A stretch of 64,000 bases of DNA, taken from the NCBI RefSeq assembly GCF_014904755.1, contig NZ_JACZFQ010000009.1, forward strand, positions 1 through 64,000. The letters run 5' to 3'. Made by a program: the position numbers and the translations under genes. The notes below the pieces were generated by a model. That model searched no databases and had not been told where the DNA came from. It saw nothing but the letters and a program-made list of their open reading frames with translations. The DNA is from Neoluteolibacter marinus. GTDB taxonomy: Bacteria > Verrucomicrobiota > Verrucomicrobiia > Verrucomicrobiales > Akkermansiaceae. Shown here piece by piece: positions 47,101 through 55,771 of this stretch (positions are counted from its first letter, which is position 1; the number at the start of each line of letters is the position of its first letter).

Positions 47101-47785
47101 CCGTGACCTCGGCGGGGACGCCAGCCCGTTCGGACGGGTCCTCAATCCCGCGGGCGAAACCTTCAAGGAAGGCGACAGCGCGGACGGCGATGCGGCCTGG
47201 GCCGGGATCCGTGCCTTGAGTGACGACGAAATCGGGCGCTTGGCGGAGGCGATCGTCGACCAGGTGAAGCTTCGGGGGCCCTTCCTTTCGATGGCGGACT
47301 TCGTGAACCGCCGCCTGCGCAACGACCCGACCGGCCGGGCCGGCGCGCTTCAGGCGGCGATCGACCATGCCGGCATCAACACCGCCTTCAACGAGGAGTA
47401 TCCCTTGGACAACAGCCAGTCGATCGGCGACTACAAGCATCCCGACAACATCAAGGACGCGACGCGGCTGGAACAGACCTTGAAGCCGGCGTCGAAGGCC
47501 TGGGGGGCTCCCGGTTACCTGACCCAGGGTGACGTCCTGCAAGTCCTGGGTCCGGCGCTGTCCGCTCGCTCCGACAGCTTTGTCGTCCGGGGTTATGGCG
47601 AGTCCACCGATCCGGGTGGCAAGGTGCTCGCCCGCGCCTGGTGCGAGGTCGTGGTGCAGCGGACGCCGGTTCCCCTCGATCCGGACTCCAGCTCGATCAA
47701 TTCCGCGAGGGCCGGCGACCCGTCCGATTTCGGCCGCCGCTTCGATGTCGTTTCGTTCCGCTGGTTGCGTCCTGAAGAAGTCTGA
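44168..47785 (+). CDS. Verru_Chthon cassette protein A-like, pilin-type N-terminus
   Basis: The frame encodes about 1205 residues from ATG 44168 (or 44174). The N-terminus has a type IV pilin-like segment: GFALVASLMLMTLLIIVAVG, then LLALSSIELRSS, QARANARLAVMMAINQLQ and GPDQRVSAPADLL. This matches the protein family named Verru_Chthon cassette protein A as I recall it. The rest is a long exported region. In the described cassettes, B, C and D proteins follow; here only one other gene follows, 7 bases later. The protein is probably processed and assembled at the cell surface. Confidence 0.82.
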   Translation: MIMKTCRRSGHRGNPGKRGFALVASLMLMTLLIIVAVGLLALSSIELRSSTRGQDLAQARANARLAVMMAINQLQMELGPDQRVSAPADLLSDAVQPHWTGVWSTRRSDGSSMWQRDPDTGSLIDGRNEESWDAGERVAAWLVSGEGDPRDASEASVELVGKASAGDEDDALVRVPLVELGDDEAVRGKLAWWTGDLGQRANLGVVDAHATKEPSPLSPANGGYFRGMTSQHADAVVMAGGADLEDDAIPKLASGGTVALGTTPDWARSRFHDYTVDSAGVLADPDAGGLKKDLTAFFGSDGSVAPEGEAPGLSDEDPIFADAADSRYSVSAPRFGALRDWARSEVAFSGKKVATVVPPSDSSGGQQSEEYALCNEAPVQIKGAVKSGLQPVLVEASSMMQISVFQDRTEKANGGGEVPIFQMRQHNYPRVVLWNPYNVELEMQPAIVMIQGNGRQEVWTDDVVYNAEGKETGVTKKSQWLFFEGGRSTAFGGAGITQTEGYQDPYIGSYYYSIPKTTFEPGECLVFSAARLAEYDGLSVYRPGAYDLSKNQLSCEVAPDASRNYYISAAEISGGMKSRPIRFWFDATQLWSTGGRNGIENQSDDTRVVMKSLAGSGPVTFESFDALPQLSYLSGSLQYGAGREPRIAWNVNNKMTVELLGKESPNPRVEPDVRTRDGIRMRWFDEHLSNRMNAGALVSSPQFFEEALLANWNPRAGYAMRSPWENLGGSLPSAGSGGGPWFFGAYTRDLYDQAVSWSGQVPVYRNGRYHGNPFGPPQEGQDRYVVFELPRDETGVVSLGQLQHAKLSEFVWHPSFAVGNSLADPRLGLESLDGTVPPSGSSSEAKLGGFHRNAIGWAKDSERGKGRDEWAETGRALLQGVPDSDNVVYDLSFEVNRGLWDRFYLSSGDSAAKRAFLADPVGHPLPNGRIKLAAGVAAPEDAGALEDFHKSASHLMVDGAFNVNSTRVEAWKAMLAATRDLGGDASPFGRVLNPAGETFKEGDSADGDAAWAGIRALSDDEIGRLAEAIVDQVKLRGPFLSMADFVNRRLRNDPTGRAGALQAAIDHAGINTAFNEEYPLDNSQSIGDYKHPDNIKDATRLEQTLKPASKAWGAPGYLTQGDVLQVLGPALSARSDSFVVRGYGESTDPGGKVLARAWCEVVVQRTPVPLDPDSSSINSARAGDPSDFGRRFDVVSFRWLRPEEV

Positions 47786-47792
47786 CTGAATC

Positions 47793-48572
47793 ATGAATCT
47801 CTTGCTCCACTATCTGCTGGTGACCGTGTTGGTCTTCGGATCACCCGCGTCGAAAGCCCTCGCCCGAGACGAGGGGGAAGCTGCCGTCACGGCATCGTCG
47901 TCGAAGAACAAGCGCACGGTCCGCTTCCTCGCGGTCGGCGATCTTCCGCCATTCCGCCAGGTGGTGGAAAACGGCGTGCGGCGTGAACTGCCGCCGCCGG
48001 CCGGCAGCATCCCGCCGTCCAAGATCAGTCTCTCCCTTGCCGATGACGGGGAGTCCGAGCTCGGTTCGAGTTCGCTGCAGCTCGGTCGCGTATCCGCGCC
48101 GGTCGTCTTCGAAGAGGGGGCGGAGGACCTGGTCATCCGCGACGCGGCGGCGGGCGGAACCCCGTGGGTGAAGGTGAAGCCGCCGGAGAGCGGTGACTTC
48201 CTGGTCGTTTTGTTCCGGGATCCCGAGGCGAAGTCTTGGTCCCGGGCGAAGGCATCGGTGGTGCCGGAAGGCGATCAGCCTGGCAAGGCGACCGTCCTCA
48301 ACGTGGCACCGGGTCCGCTGGCGATCGTTTACGGGGAGGACAAGATCGCGCTCGTGCCGGGCAAACCGCTGGTCCGCAACCTTGCGGGGGGCAAGCCGGT
48401 GTCATTCCAGATCGGCATGCCGGTGGCCGGAGGAAAGTTGAAGCGGGTGTCCTCGATGAGCCTGGAACAAGAAGCGGGCGAACGGACCTTCGTGGTCATC
48501 GGCCGGGCGGACGGGATCCAACCCCGGCAGCCGCTCAAGGTGACCGTCATCCGGTCCGCCGCGGAGTCCTGA
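47793..48572 (+). CDS. secreted partner of the Verru_Chthon-A-like protein
   Basis: This 259-residue protein has a signal peptide (LLLHYLLVTVLVFGSPASKALA) and a beta-rich mature part of unknown fold (TVRFLAVGDLPPFRQVVENG, VSAPVVFEEGAED, FVVIGRADGIQPRQPLKVTVI). It starts 7 bases after the stop of the large gene and is followed by a terminator, so the pair is a two-gene transcript. I do not recognise a catalytic or binding motif. Confidence 0.62.
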   Translation: MNLLLHYLLVTVLVFGSPASKALARDEGEAAVTASSSKNKRTVRFLAVGDLPPFRQVVENGVRRELPPPAGSIPPSKISLSLADDGESELGSSSLQLGRVSAPVVFEEGAEDLVIRDAAAGGTPWVKVKPPESGDFLVVLFRDPEAKSWSRAKASVVPEGDQPGKATVLNVAPGPLAIVYGEDKIALVPGKPLVRNLAGGKPVSFQIGMPVAGGKLKRVSSMSLEQEAGERTFVVIGRADGIQPRQPLKVTVIRSAAES

Positions 48573-48608
48573 CCGCTGCGCGCGCCTTCAATCCCAATCT
48601 CGCCCATG

Positions 48609-48640
48609 GCGCTCCGATCCCCGGTCGGGGCGCTTTTTTG
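48609..48640 (+). terminator. intrinsic terminator after the Verru_Chthon-A pair
   Basis: An 11-bp imperfect stem (GCGCTCCGATC with GGTCGGGGCGC, including G:U pairs, at 48609-48633) is followed at once by TTTTTT (48634-48639), the usual form of a rho-independent terminator. Confidence 0.82.
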
Positions 48641-48726
48641 TGCATCGCCGATCCGCCTGAAGCTGAGGGCATCAGGGGCGGCCGGGAGGCCTTCAACGGC
48701 GCTCCGGCGGACGATTTCCGTTTGAC

Positions 48727-48742
48727 TTGACCAAACGGTCAA
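48727..48742 (+). promoter_or_regulatory. TetR operator, copy 1
   Basis: TTGACC-AAAC-GGTCAA is a perfect palindrome 14 bases upstream of the TetR ATG. The same pattern occurs again at 49408-49421 in front of the efflux operon, so both are probably bound by the encoded regulator. Confidence 0.75.
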
Positions 48743-48755
48743 TTAGCCGTTCCGC

Positions 48756-49388
48756 ATGCCTCCCCCGAGTAGCGCGCGTACGCGATTGCTGGAAACCATG
48801 GTCGATGCGATCTGGGAGCGCAGCTATGGCGCGGTCTCGGTGGACTCGATCTGCGAGCGGGCCGACGTGCGCAAGGGGAGTTTTTATCACTTCTTCAAAT
48901 CCAAGTCGGCGCTGGCCGTGGCGGCGCTGGACCATCTCTGGGAGAACCACAGCCGGCCGGCGCTCGACGAGATCTTTTCCCCCGCGCTTCCGCCGTTGAA
49001 GCGCTTCGAGCGGCTGATGGAGTTCTGGTATCTCCGCTCGATCGAGTGCCTGCGGGAAAAGGGGCGCGTGCTGGGATGCCCGTATTTCAACCTCGGGGCC
49101 GAAACCGCGTCCGGCGAGCCGGAGCTGGCGGCCAAGGTGAGCGAGATCCTCGACACCTATCAGGGTTATCTCGAGGCGACCCTGCACGAGGGCAATGCCC
49201 GGGGTGATCTCACGATATCCAACCCGGCAGAAACGGCGGCGTGTTTGTTTTCCATGATCGAAGGCAGCTCGACGCAGGCGCGCATCCACAACGATCCGGA
49301 GCGGGTGCGCCATTTCTCCGATGCCTTCGGCCGGGTGATCGGCGCGGAATTGCACCCGGACCTGAGCGGGGTCCTGGACAAGGCCTGA
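48756..49388 (+). CDS. TetR/AcrR-family regulator
   Basis: The 210-residue protein has an N-terminal helix-turn-helix (about residues 8-53: RLLETMVDAIWERSYGAVSVDSI, then RADVRKGSFYHFFKSKSAL) typical of TetR. The C-terminal ligand domain is variable. It precedes an RND efflux operon and two matching palindromes lie at 48727 and 49408, which points to autoregulation and control of the pump. The inducing ligand cannot be predicted. Confidence 0.93.
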   Translation: MPPPSSARTRLLETMVDAIWERSYGAVSVDSICERADVRKGSFYHFFKSKSALAVAALDHLWENHSRPALDEIFSPALPPLKRFERLMEFWYLRSIECLREKGRVLGCPYFNLGAETASGEPELAAKVSEILDTYQGYLEATLHEGNARGDLTISNPAETAACLFSMIEGSSTQARIHNDPERVRHFSDAFGRVIGAELHPDLSGVLDKA

Positions 49389-49407
49389 GTCGCCCAAGCC
49401 ACGAGTT

Positions 49408-49421
49408 TTACCAATCGGTCA
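49408..49421 (+). promoter_or_regulatory. TetR operator, copy 2
   Basis: TTACC-AATC-GGTCA, nearly the same as the palindrome at 48727 (ACC/GGT half sites with a 4-nt spacer), lies 13 bases before the ATG of the periplasmic adaptor. It is a likely second site for the TetR-type regulator, controlling the efflux genes directly. Confidence 0.7.
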
Positions 49422-49433
49422 TTTTTCAGAATC

Positions 49434-50666
49434 ATGAGTTCCTCCAACAGTTCTTCCCAAAGCCTCGCCTGGGCCGGTGTGGTCGTCGTCCTCGGCGTGA
49501 CCAGCTGGTTCGGCTGGCGCACCTTGCGCGACGCCAAGCCGGAGTCGGCCGCCGGACCCGCCGCGGGCGGGCGTCCACCGAGCACGGTGATCGTGAAACC
49601 CGCGGTCCGGAAGGAGACCGTCGAGTCGTTGTCGGTGACCGGCACCCTGCGTGCGGTCCGCCGCGCGGATGTCGCCGCCCGCGAGGCGGCCGCGGTCGAG
49701 AGTCTGCTGGTCGACGAAGGGGATCGCGTCGAGGAAGGCGCCGTCCTTGCGAAACTCGACGGGCGACGGCTCGAGGCACAACTGCAGGAGGCGCAGGCGT
49801 CGTTGACCGCGGCGAGGGCGGAATTGGCACAGCGGGAGGCCGAACACGACCGGGCGATCAAGGACGAGGAGATGATGCGCGGCCTGTGGGAGGAGCGGGC
49901 GGTTTCGGAACGCGAGTTCCTCGACAGCGATCGCGAACTCAAGGTCGCCGCGGCCCGTGAGAATGCGGCGCGCGAGGCGATCGAGGCGGCGCAGAAGCGC
50001 TTCGACCTGATCGAGGTCCGGCGCGCCGATCTCGAGGTGAAGGCGCCGTTTGCCGGCAGGGTGGTGGCCCGCCACACCGAAGTCGGCGAGTGGGTCACCG
50101 AGGGCGCCGCGGTGGTCACCCTGCTTTCCACCGGTGAAATCGAGGCCTGGCTGCAGATTCCCGAACGCCACATCGCGGGGCTGAAAGCGGCGGCGCCGGA
50201 TGCCGTCGAACTGCGGCTGCCCGGGCGGGCCGAACCGATCCGGGCCGACAAGTTGTCGCTGGTGCCCGACGTCGAGGGCCGCTCGCGCCTGTTCAACCTG
50301 ATCGCCCACATTCCCGACCCGGACAACCAGCTGACCCCGGGATCGTCGGTCGAAGCGCGCGTCCCGCTGGGTAAACCGACCGAACATCTGGTCGTATCCG
50401 CCGACGCGGTCCTGAGCAGCTTTTCGGGGACCTTTGTGTTCGTTCCAGCCCCCGCACCGGAAGGTCCGCCGATGGCAAAGCGGGTGACTGTCGAGGTTTT
50501 GTTTGAGCGCGACGGTGAGTCCGTGCTCGCGGCCGGGGAACTGGAGGCAGGTGACCAGGTGATCGTCGAGGGCAACGAGCGTCTGTTCCCGGGCACGCCT
50601 CTCGACCCGCGGCCCTGGGAGGAGACCCGGGCCGAATCCAGCCCCGAAACCGCAGGCTCCCGCTGA
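49434..50666 (+). CDS. RND efflux periplasmic adaptor (HlyD/MFP family)
   Basis: The 410-residue protein has an N-terminal membrane anchor (AWAGVVVVLGVTSWFGW). It then has a lipoyl half-motif (AAREAAAVESLLVDEGDRV), an alpha-hairpin coiled coil (about residues 100-180, rich in Glu/Ala/Arg), the second lipoyl half (VKAPFAGRVVARHTEVGEWV), and a beta-barrel domain. It links the inner-membrane pump to the outer-membrane channel. The pump gene follows 4 bases later. Confidence 0.93.
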   Translation: MSSSNSSSQSLAWAGVVVVLGVTSWFGWRTLRDAKPESAAGPAAGGRPPSTVIVKPAVRKETVESLSVTGTLRAVRRADVAAREAAAVESLLVDEGDRVEEGAVLAKLDGRRLEAQLQEAQASLTAARAELAQREAEHDRAIKDEEMMRGLWEERAVSEREFLDSDRELKVAAARENAAREAIEAAQKRFDLIEVRRADLEVKAPFAGRVVARHTEVGEWVTEGAAVVTLLSTGEIEAWLQIPERHIAGLKAAAPDAVELRLPGRAEPIRADKLSLVPDVEGRSRLFNLIAHIPDPDNQLTPGSSVEARVPLGKPTEHLVVSADAVLSSFSGTFVFVPAPAPEGPPMAKRVTVEVLFERDGESVLAAGELEAGDQVIVEGNERLFPGTPLDPRPWEETRAESSPETAGSR

Positions 50667-50670
50667 GACC

Positions 50671-53600
50671 ATGAAAGGAATCATCGAATCCCTGCTCCGC
50701 CAGCCGATCACCATCGCGGTCGGTACGATGCTTGCCGTATTTGTCGGCATCCTCGCGATCACCCGGGTGCCGGTGCAGATGACGCCGGAGGTCTCGTCGG
50801 TGGTCATCGCCGTCGTCACCAACTGGGAGAACGCTTCTTCGGACGAAATCGAGTCCGACATCGTCGAGGAACAGGAGAAGGTGCTCGGCGAGGTCACCGG
50901 CCTGAAGTCAATGATCAGCACCAGCGCCGCCGGCCAGGGAACGATCCGGCTGGAGTTCGAGACCGGCACCGACATCGCCAAGGCGAAGGAGGACGTGCTG
51001 CAGAAGCTGGACGAGGTGCCGGGCTATCCCGACGGCGTGCTGCGGCCGGTGGTCGAGGACATCGACCCGGAATCGGCGGACTACATCTCATGGACGGGTT
51101 TGTTCTCGACCGACCCGGCTTACGACCCGAGCCGGCTGTTCGACTTCATGGACCGGAGCATCAAGCCGCGGTTCGAACGGATCCCGGGAATGAGCGAGGT
51201 CGGGGTGCGCGGCGCGACGGCGTCGGAACTGCAGATCATCGTGGACCCGGTGGCGCTGGCCCAGCGCGGGGTCACCTACTCGCAGCTGCGTGAAGGCATC
51301 AACGCCGCCAACGCCAACTTCTCGGGCGGCAAGATCGAGCAGGGCAAACGCGACTTCCGGATCCGTGCGACGGGCCGCTTCGACACGCCCGAGTCGGCGG
51401 GCGAGATGATCATCTTCCGCGACGAGGCGGGGCCGGTCTATCTGCGCGATGTCGCGGAGATCCGCAACGACTGGAAGGAACCGACGTCCTGGGTTCGCTC
51501 GCGCGGGCACCGCGCCGCCTTCTTCAACTTCCAGCTCCAGCGCGGTGCCAACCTGCTGGAAACGATGAGCCTGCTGAAGGCCGAGATCGCCGAACTCAAC
51601 AAGCCGGGAGGCTTGCTCGACGAGAAGGCACGCCAGCTCGGGCTCGATGGCACCCTCGAGCTGGTCCAGACCTACGACGCGTCCACCTACGTCGAGGACG
51701 CGTTCCAGCTGGTCCGCTCGAACCTCGTCCTCGGCGGCATCCTCGCGACCATCACGTTGCTGTTCTTCCTGCGCAGTCTCCGGGCCGTGGGGATCATCGC
51801 GATCGCGATCCCGGTTTCGACCATCGCCTCCTTCTCGGTGCTGGTGATGCTGGGACGATCGATCAACATCATCTCGCTGGCAGGCCTGGCCTTCGCCGTT
51901 GGCATGGTGGTCGACAACGCGATCGTAGTGATCGAGAACATCTTCCGCCACCTCGAGATGGGCAAGAAGCCGGTGCAAGCGGCCCGCGACGGAACGGTCG
52001 AGGTCGGCGGCGCGGTGCTCGCCTCGACGCTCACGACGGTTGTCGTTTTCGCGCCGATCCTGCTGATCGAGGAGCAGGCGGGGCAGCTGTTCCGCGACAT
52101 CGCGCTGGCGCTGATGGCGGCGGTGAGCCTGTCGTTCCTGGTCAGCCTCACCGTGATCCCGGTGGCCTCGGGGAAATGGCTGACCGCCCACAAGACCAGC
52201 GACGAGCCCTCGTTGTTCGACAAGGTCTTCGGCTCGGCCTTCTTCAAGATCCTCGGCTGGCCATTCAAGCCGTTCGCGATCCTGTTCGTGAAGTTGCCCG
52301 ACCTGGCGGCGAACGCGGTGAGTTTCCTGACCGCGACCTGGCCGCGGCGGCTCACGGTGATCGGGGTGTTCACCGCTGTGACCATCATCGGCACCCGGGT
52401 GCTGCTGCCTCCGCTGGACTACCTGCCAAAGGGCAACCGCAACCTCGTCTTCGGCCTGCTCTTTCCCCCGCCGGGCTACAATCTCGAGTCGCTGTCGAAG
52501 ATGGGCGAACGGATCGAGGAAAACATCGAGCCGCTGTGGGAGGCGACCCCGGACAAGTATGGCATCGAAACGCGGCTCTCCGGCGGCGAGATGGTGGTGG
52601 AGGACAAGCGTCAGCCGGTGCCGCTTGGCGACGGTTCGGGAGAGTCGGTGGTGCCGCCGTCGCTGGAGAACTACTTCCTGGTCTCCTTCGAAGGGCGGGT
52701 CTTCCACGGCGGGATCTCGGCGGACAAGTCGAGGGTCGCCGACCTGATCCCGGCGTTCAACGCGGCGACCTCCGGTGCCGCCACCCCGGACACCTTCGCG
52801 ATGGCCTTCCAGATGCCGCTGTTCCGGGTCGGCGGGGCGACCGGTTCCGCCGTGCAGATCGATTTCCGCGGGCGGGATCTCGACGCCGTCTCCGGAGCGG
52901 CGGGCGCGATGATGGGGGCACTGATGGGCATGCCCGGACCCCAGGCGAACATCACGCCGGCACCGCCGAATTTTTCATCTCCGCTCGATGAAATGCGGAT
53001 CGTCCCGGACGACACGCGGTTGCGCGAACTCGACATGACCCGCTCCGACCTCGGGCTCGCGGTGCAGGCCGGCGGCGATGGCATCGTGCTGTTCCGCGAC
53101 TACGAGCAGAATGGCGAACTCAAGGACATCAAGATCCTGACCAAGGGCGAGGAGGGCCAGCAGCCGCTCGACAAGCTGCTCGACCTGCCGGTTGCGACGC
53201 CGGGCGGGGAGATCGTCGACCTGCGCTCGATCGCCCGCCTCGATCGCGTCCAGGGTCCCGACCAGATCCGTCACGTCGACCGCCAGCGCGCGGTGACGCT
53301 GGAACTCACCCCGCCGCCGGGCGAGCCGCTCGAGACCGTGATCGAGAACGTCAACGGACTGGTCGAGGGGATGAAGGCCAGTGGCGCGATTCCTCCGGGG
53401 GTCGATGTCAGCCTGTCGGGCTCCGCCGGCAAGCTGGCGGAGATCAAGGACTCGCTGTTGGGCGACGGCACGCTGGTCGGCACCGTCGGCAGCAGCCTGT
53501 TCCTCGCCTTCGTGGTGATCTACCTGCTGATGGTGGTGCTTTTCCAAAGCTGGAGCTACCCGCTGGTCATCATGCTCAGCGTGCCGCTGGCGACCTTCGG

Positions 53601-54042
53601 CGGCTTCCTCGGTCTGGCGATGGTCCACAAGTGGAGCCAGCTGGACCGCCACATGCCGGTGCAGAACCTCGACATGCTGACCATCCTCGGTTTCGTGATC
53701 CTCGCCGGGGTGGTGGTGAACAACGCGATCCTGATCGTACACCAGGCGCTGAATTTCATGAATGAGGAGAAGATGGATCCCCTGCAAGCGGTGGTGGAAA
53801 GCGTCCGCAGCCGGGTGCGTCCGATCCTCATGTCGACCCTGACCTCGGTCGGCGGGATGCTGCCGCTGGTGCTGATGCCCGGCGCGGGCTCCGAGCTGTA
53901 TCGCGGTCTTGGTGCGGTCGTGGTCGGCGGTCTCTCCGTCAGTACGGTGTTCACCGTATTTCTTGTCCCCGCGGTGCTGAGCGTGATCTTCGCGCTCAAG
54001 AATCCCGATGCCGAGCCAGCCGCCGAGCCGGTCACGGCGTGA
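50671..54042 (+). CDS. RND multidrug efflux pump, inner-membrane subunit
   Basis: The 1123 residues have the AcrB-family layout: a first membrane helix (about 14-30), a large periplasmic loop, a block of helices, a second large loop, and the last helices. Helix 4 carries VDNAIVVIEN, where AcrB has a double Asp; here the second Asp is Asn, as in several other HAE subgroups, so the proton relay uses one Asp. The drug range is unknown. The TGA overlaps a possible GTG start of the outer-membrane gene. Confidence 0.94.
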   Translation: MKGIIESLLRQPITIAVGTMLAVFVGILAITRVPVQMTPEVSSVVIAVVTNWENASSDEIESDIVEEQEKVLGEVTGLKSMISTSAAGQGTIRLEFETGTDIAKAKEDVLQKLDEVPGYPDGVLRPVVEDIDPESADYISWTGLFSTDPAYDPSRLFDFMDRSIKPRFERIPGMSEVGVRGATASELQIIVDPVALAQRGVTYSQLREGINAANANFSGGKIEQGKRDFRIRATGRFDTPESAGEMIIFRDEAGPVYLRDVAEIRNDWKEPTSWVRSRGHRAAFFNFQLQRGANLLETMSLLKAEIAELNKPGGLLDEKARQLGLDGTLELVQTYDASTYVEDAFQLVRSNLVLGGILATITLLFFLRSLRAVGIIAIAIPVSTIASFSVLVMLGRSINIISLAGLAFAVGMVVDNAIVVIENIFRHLEMGKKPVQAARDGTVEVGGAVLASTLTTVVVFAPILLIEEQAGQLFRDIALALMAAVSLSFLVSLTVIPVASGKWLTAHKTSDEPSLFDKVFGSAFFKILGWPFKPFAILFVKLPDLAANAVSFLTATWPRRLTVIGVFTAVTIIGTRVLLPPLDYLPKGNRNLVFGLLFPPPGYNLESLSKMGERIEENIEPLWEATPDKYGIETRLSGGEMVVEDKRQPVPLGDGSGESVVPPSLENYFLVSFEGRVFHGGISADKSRVADLIPAFNAATSGAATPDTFAMAFQMPLFRVGGATGSAVQIDFRGRDLDAVSGAAGAMMGALMGMPGPQANITPAPPNFSSPLDEMRIVPDDTRLRELDMTRSDLGLAVQAGGDGIVLFRDYEQNGELKDIKILTKGEEGQQPLDKLLDLPVATPGGEIVDLRSIARLDRVQGPDQIRHVDRQRAVTLELTPPPGEPLETVIENVNGLVEGMKASGAIPPGVDVSLSGSAGKLAEIKDSLLGDGTLVGTVGSSLFLAFVVIYLLMVVLFQSWSYPLVIMLSVPLATFGGFLGLAMVHKWSQLDRHMPVQNLDMLTILGFVILAGVVVNNAILIVHQALNFMNEEKMDPLQAVVESVRSRVRPILMSTLTSVGGMLPLVLMPGAGSELYRGLGAVVVGGLSVSTVFTVFLVPAVLSVIFALKNPDAEPAAEPVTA

Positions 54043-54062
54043 TCGTCAGCTCCCTTCCGACC

Positions 54063-55499
54063 ATGCGTTCCCGACCTTCCGAATCCACGATGGCCCGTCG
54101 CCCTGATCCAACGAGAATCTTCCGGAGCCTGAAGGCAATGTTGCCCTGCGGTCTCGCGACCCTGTTGCTCGCAGGCTGTGCGGTTGGTCCCGACTACGAG
54201 ATGCCGGCGGAGGAACTCGAGGTCTCGTTCAAGAACGCGGGCTTCACCGCGCCGCCGCCGGAGGGGTCGTGGTGGACGCTTTTCAACGAGCCGGAACTGA
54301 ACCGCCTGATCCGCGATGCCGACACCAAGGGGCAGGGGGTGCGCAGCGCGCTGGCCCGCTACGACGAGGCCCGCGCCGCCCTCGGGCTGGCCGCGGCCGA
54401 TGCCTATCCCGCGGTGACCGGTGACGCCTACGCGCGCCGCCAGCAGGACAGCGGCAACACGAACTTTTCCGCCGGGGCCTACGAGGACTACCGTACGGCG
54501 CTGAACCTGTCGTGGGAGATCGACTTGTGGGGCCGGGTCCGGCGCAACTATGGCGCGGCGAGCGCGCGCATGGAGGCGGCCGGCTACGAGTATCAGGGCG
54601 TGATCCTGTCGGTACACGGCGAGATCGCCCGGGCTTATGTCTCGCTGCGCTTTGCCGATGCCGAGATCGCGCTGCTGACCCGCACCGGCGAGCTGCGGTC
54701 CGAGGCCCGGCGGCTGATGAAAACGCGCTTCGATCGCGGTGCCAGCAGCCGGATCGACTACGAGAGGTCGGTCACCGAGGACGAGTCGGTGCAAGCCGAG
54801 CTCGCCGATCTGCGGGCCCGCCGCGGCAAGTTCGAGAACGCCCTGGCGGTGCTCACCGGCCGCAGTGCCTCCGGATTCCGCGTCAGTGCCAACGGGGCCT
54901 TGCCGGCCATCCCCGCCGCGCCGCCGGCGGTGCCTTCCGACCTGCTCCGGCGCCGGCCCGACCTGGCGGCCGCCGAGCGCCAGCTGGCGGCGGCCAGCGA
55001 AACGATCGGCCTGGCGATCGCTTCCTACCTGCCGAAGCTCAGCCTCACCGGCAGCGGGGGATTCCGCTCGCTGAGCACTTCCGATCTCTTCGATTCGGGT
55101 TCCAAGCTGTGGACGCTGGGACCGGAACTGTCGTTGCCCTTGTTCCAGGGCGGGCGCGGTTTCTCCGACAAGAAGCGTGCCGAGGCGGCCTACCGCGAGG
55201 CGCTCGGGATCTACCGGGGCAAGCTTCTGGAAGCGATCCGCGAGACCGAGGATTCGCTGGTCGACAGCCGTCAGCTGGCGGCTGCGGCGGGATCGCGCAG
55301 CCGCGGGGCGAAAGCGGCGGCGACCACCGCCCGCCTGACCCGCAAGCGCTACACCGCCGGGGTGACCGACTACTTCGAGGTGGTCGATGCCGAACGGACC
55401 GCGCTGGCCGAGGAGCGTGCGGAGCTCGCCATCAACCTGTCCCGCGCGCTGGCGGCGACCCGCCTGATCCAGGCGCTGGGCGGTGGCTGGCAGCGGTGA
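54063..55499 (+). CDS. outer-membrane efflux lipoprotein (OprM/NodT family)
   Basis: This TolC-type channel has two repeats of the outer-membrane efflux domain. A lipobox LLLAGC near the start (Cys about 39 from ATG 54063) marks it as a lipoprotein. The mature part has the family features VGPDYEMPAEEL, WWTLFNEPELNRLI, LNLSWEIDLWGRVRRNYGAA and RRPDLAAAERQLAAASE. GTG 54039 overlaps the pump stop, and ATG 54090 is a shorter option; the start is uncertain. Together with the two preceding genes it forms a complete tripartite pump. Confidence 0.92.
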   Translation: MRSRPSESTMARRPDPTRIFRSLKAMLPCGLATLLLAGCAVGPDYEMPAEELEVSFKNAGFTAPPPEGSWWTLFNEPELNRLIRDADTKGQGVRSALARYDEARAALGLAAADAYPAVTGDAYARRQQDSGNTNFSAGAYEDYRTALNLSWEIDLWGRVRRNYGAASARMEAAGYEYQGVILSVHGEIARAYVSLRFADAEIALLTRTGELRSEARRLMKTRFDRGASSRIDYERSVTEDESVQAELADLRARRGKFENALAVLTGRSASGFRVSANGALPAIPAAPPAVPSDLLRRRPDLAAAERQLAAASETIGLAIASYLPKLSLTGSGGFRSLSTSDLFDSGSKLWTLGPELSLPLFQGGRGFSDKKRAEAAYREALGIYRGKLLEAIRETEDSLVDSRQLAAAAGSRSRGAKAAATTARLTRKRYTAGVTDYFEVVDAERTALAEERAELAINLSRALAATRLIQALGGGWQR

Positions 55500-55771
55500 G
55501 GTTCCTGGGGCGATTGTTCCGGGATCTGCGCAGGGCGCATGGACAGATTTTGCCGGCCGGGTGGGGATGACACCGGCACGCCCGCCGCTATGTTCCGGGC
55601 GGGAAGTGGACGTGCCCCGACGCGAGTCGTGGATCGTTCCTTCCGCGACCGGCAGCGGCGATTGCGGACATCTACTTAAGTCCCTCGGATTCAGTTCGCG
55701 ATCGAAGGCTGTACGGGCTATAGGCCGGATTTCCCCCGTCACGGCGCTCCTTCGAATCCCGAACGATCCCC

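Noticed and set aside
53556-55742. A 728-codon minus-strand frame opposite the efflux outer-membrane gene
   Set aside because: It is an antisense shadow with Arg/Gly-rich composition and no motif; the plus strand encodes a complete RND pump operon.
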